Source: Flavobacteriaceae bacterium (lineage in GTDB: Bacteria > Bacteroidota > Bacteroidia > Flavobacteriales > Flavobacteriaceae). Taken from it: a stretch of 64,000 nt of DNA. The position numbers were made by a program, and so were the translations under genes. This document shows, in pieces, positions 63,157 to 64,000 of the stretch; position 1 is the first letter of the stretch; every line of letters begins with the position of its first letter. Under the pieces are notes generated by a model. That model saw nothing but the letters and a program-made list of their open reading frames with translations, made no database searches and was not told where the DNA came from. The DNA lies in NCBI GenBank assembly GCA_029238515.1, contig JAQWFW010000010.1, forward strand, positions 1 to 64,000, in the 5' to 3' direction.

Positions 63157-64000
63157 ATGGGAAAGATCACAGGTTTTATGGACTACAAGCGTGTAGACGA
63201 ATCGTATGATGCGGTAAAAGAACGCGTTAAGCATTATAAAGAATTTACAGTTCCTTTAGACAAAAAAGAACTACAGAACCAAGGCGCACGCTGCATGGAT
63301 TGTGGAATCCCATTTTGCCATAGCGGTTGCCCACTTGGAAATTTGGTTCCAGATTTCAACGATAATGTTTATCGAGGGAATTGGGAAAAAGCAGCAAAAA
63401 TTCTGCATTCAACAAACAATTTTCCAGAATTTACTGGCCGTTTGTGTCCAGCTCCTTGCGAACAAGCTTGTGTATTAGGCATTAATGAAGACCCTGTAAG
63501 TATTGAGAATATTGAAAAAAATATTGTCGAAACAGCTTTCGAAAAAGGATGGGTTAAACCACAAATTCCTGAAAATAGAACTGGAAAAACAGTAGCTATT
63601 ATTGGTTCTGGTCCATCAGGATTGGCAGCGGCACAACAATTAAACCGAGCAGGTCATCTTGTTACCGTTTTTGAACGTGATGAAAAAATAGGAGGGTTGT
63701 TGCGTTATGGAATTCCAGATTTTAAACTTGAAAAATCGATTATAGACCGTCGTATTGATGTATTAAAAGAAGAAGGGATTATATTTAAACCGAACACAAA
63801 TGTTGGGGAGGATGTAAGCATTGAAACACTAAAATCTGACTTTGATACGCTTCTGCTTTGTGGTGGTGCTACCGCTCGTCGTGTTTTACCTATAGATGGC
63901 GTCAATTTGAAGGGTGTACATCAAGCAATGGATTTTTTGAAGCTCAACAACGAATATGTTGATGGGCTTAAAACATTTGATCAAATTATTTCTGCTAAAG
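63157..64000 (+). CDS. gltD: Glutamate synthase small subunit (NADPH-GOGAT beta), 5' part
   Basis: The frame is open from ATG 63157 to the end of the window (281 codons) and has no stop. It starts MGKITGFMDYKRVDESYDAV; the iron-sulfur cysteines are in ARCMDCGIPFCHSGCPLGN and GRLCPAPCEQACVLG. The FAD-binding loop AIIGSGPSGLAAAQQL and the NADPH-side segment GGLLRYGIPDFKLEK are present. It supplies electrons to GltB. The remainder of the protein lies beyond base 64000. Confidence 0.96.
   Translation, partial: MGKITGFMDYKRVDESYDAVKERVKHYKEFTVPLDKKELQNQGARCMDCGIPFCHSGCPLGNLVPDFNDNVYRGNWEKAAKILHSTNNFPEFTGRLCPAPCEQACVLGINEDPVSIENIEKNIVETAFEKGWVKPQIPENRTGKTVAIIGSGPSGLAAAQQLNRAGHLVTVFERDEKIGGLLRYGIPDFKLEKSIIDRRIDVLKEEGIIFKPNTNVGEDVSIETLKSDFDTLLLCGGATARRVLPIDGVNLKGVHQAMDFLKLNNEYVDGLKTFDQIISAK

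Noticed and set aside
1..64000. CRISPR arrays, rRNA or tRNA genes
   Set aside because: I looked through the intergenic gaps and found no regularly spaced repeats, no rRNA sequence and no cloverleaf with a T-loop motif.

Overview
The window is AT-rich chromosomal DNA from a member of the Bacteroidota, most likely a marine Flavobacteriaceae. The evidence is the set of typical families (DUF3467 after rpoC, DUF4295 after rpmG, DUF3276/PUR protein, OMP_b-brl_3 receptor, bacillithiol enzyme BshC, long NusB, DUF1573-YajC), A-rich leaders without Shine-Dalgarno sequences, and promoters of the TTG-N19-21-TAnnTTTG kind. No rRNA, tRNA, CRISPR array, prophage or intact transposase was found.

Layout. 1-10.4 kb: end of rplK, then rplA-rplJ-rplL-rpoB-rpoC-DUF3467, closed by a strong terminator, with a long hairpin between rplL and rpoB. 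10.4-12.1 kb: a small accessory patch with a secreted cell-wall amidase and a DUF2306-like membrane protein, each bracketed by its own inverted repeat and separated by attC-like elements; a third, decayed piece follows. 12.1-18.1 kb: prfC, then idi-queD-manA, a small conserved protein, a DUF4369 lipoprotein and a DUF819 membrane protein. 18.1-18.4 kb: two tandem copies of a 14-nt box plus hairpin without an ORF, probably small RNAs. 18.4-28.1 kb: hydrolase/alkB, a D-Ala-D-Ala dipeptidase, htpG, fabH, an outer-membrane receptor, a CoA-binding protein and an SSS symporter. 28.2-34.0 kb: recR-glycosyltransferase, then a tight E2-exonuclease-FAH hydrolase-cinA operon. 34.1-42.4 kb: rpmB-rpmG-DUF4295, ftsY, rimO, bshC, guaA and a LysM/PBP-fold protein. 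42.4-54.2 kb: thioredoxin-like protein, CsaA-like protein, M14 peptidase, PUR protein, ABC exporter, nusB-DUF1573-yajC, pepT, pyrD-LysE and a nitronate monooxygenase-like protein. 54.4-64 kb: a divergent PEP carboxylase, a porin, and gltB-gltD (gltD runs off the end).

Functionally this is mostly housekeeping: transcription and translation machinery, protein targeting (ftsY, yajC), nucleotide synthesis (guaA, pyrD), isoprenoid (idi), queuosine/pterin (queD), thiol redox (bshC), anaplerosis (ppc) and ammonia assimilation (gltBD). The points most worth a second look are the cassette-like patch at 10.4-12.1 kb, the duplicated box-hairpin units at 18.2-18.4 kb, the 18-bp repeat shared by the rpmB promoter and the rpmB coding start, and the LysM/PBP-fold fusion after guaA.
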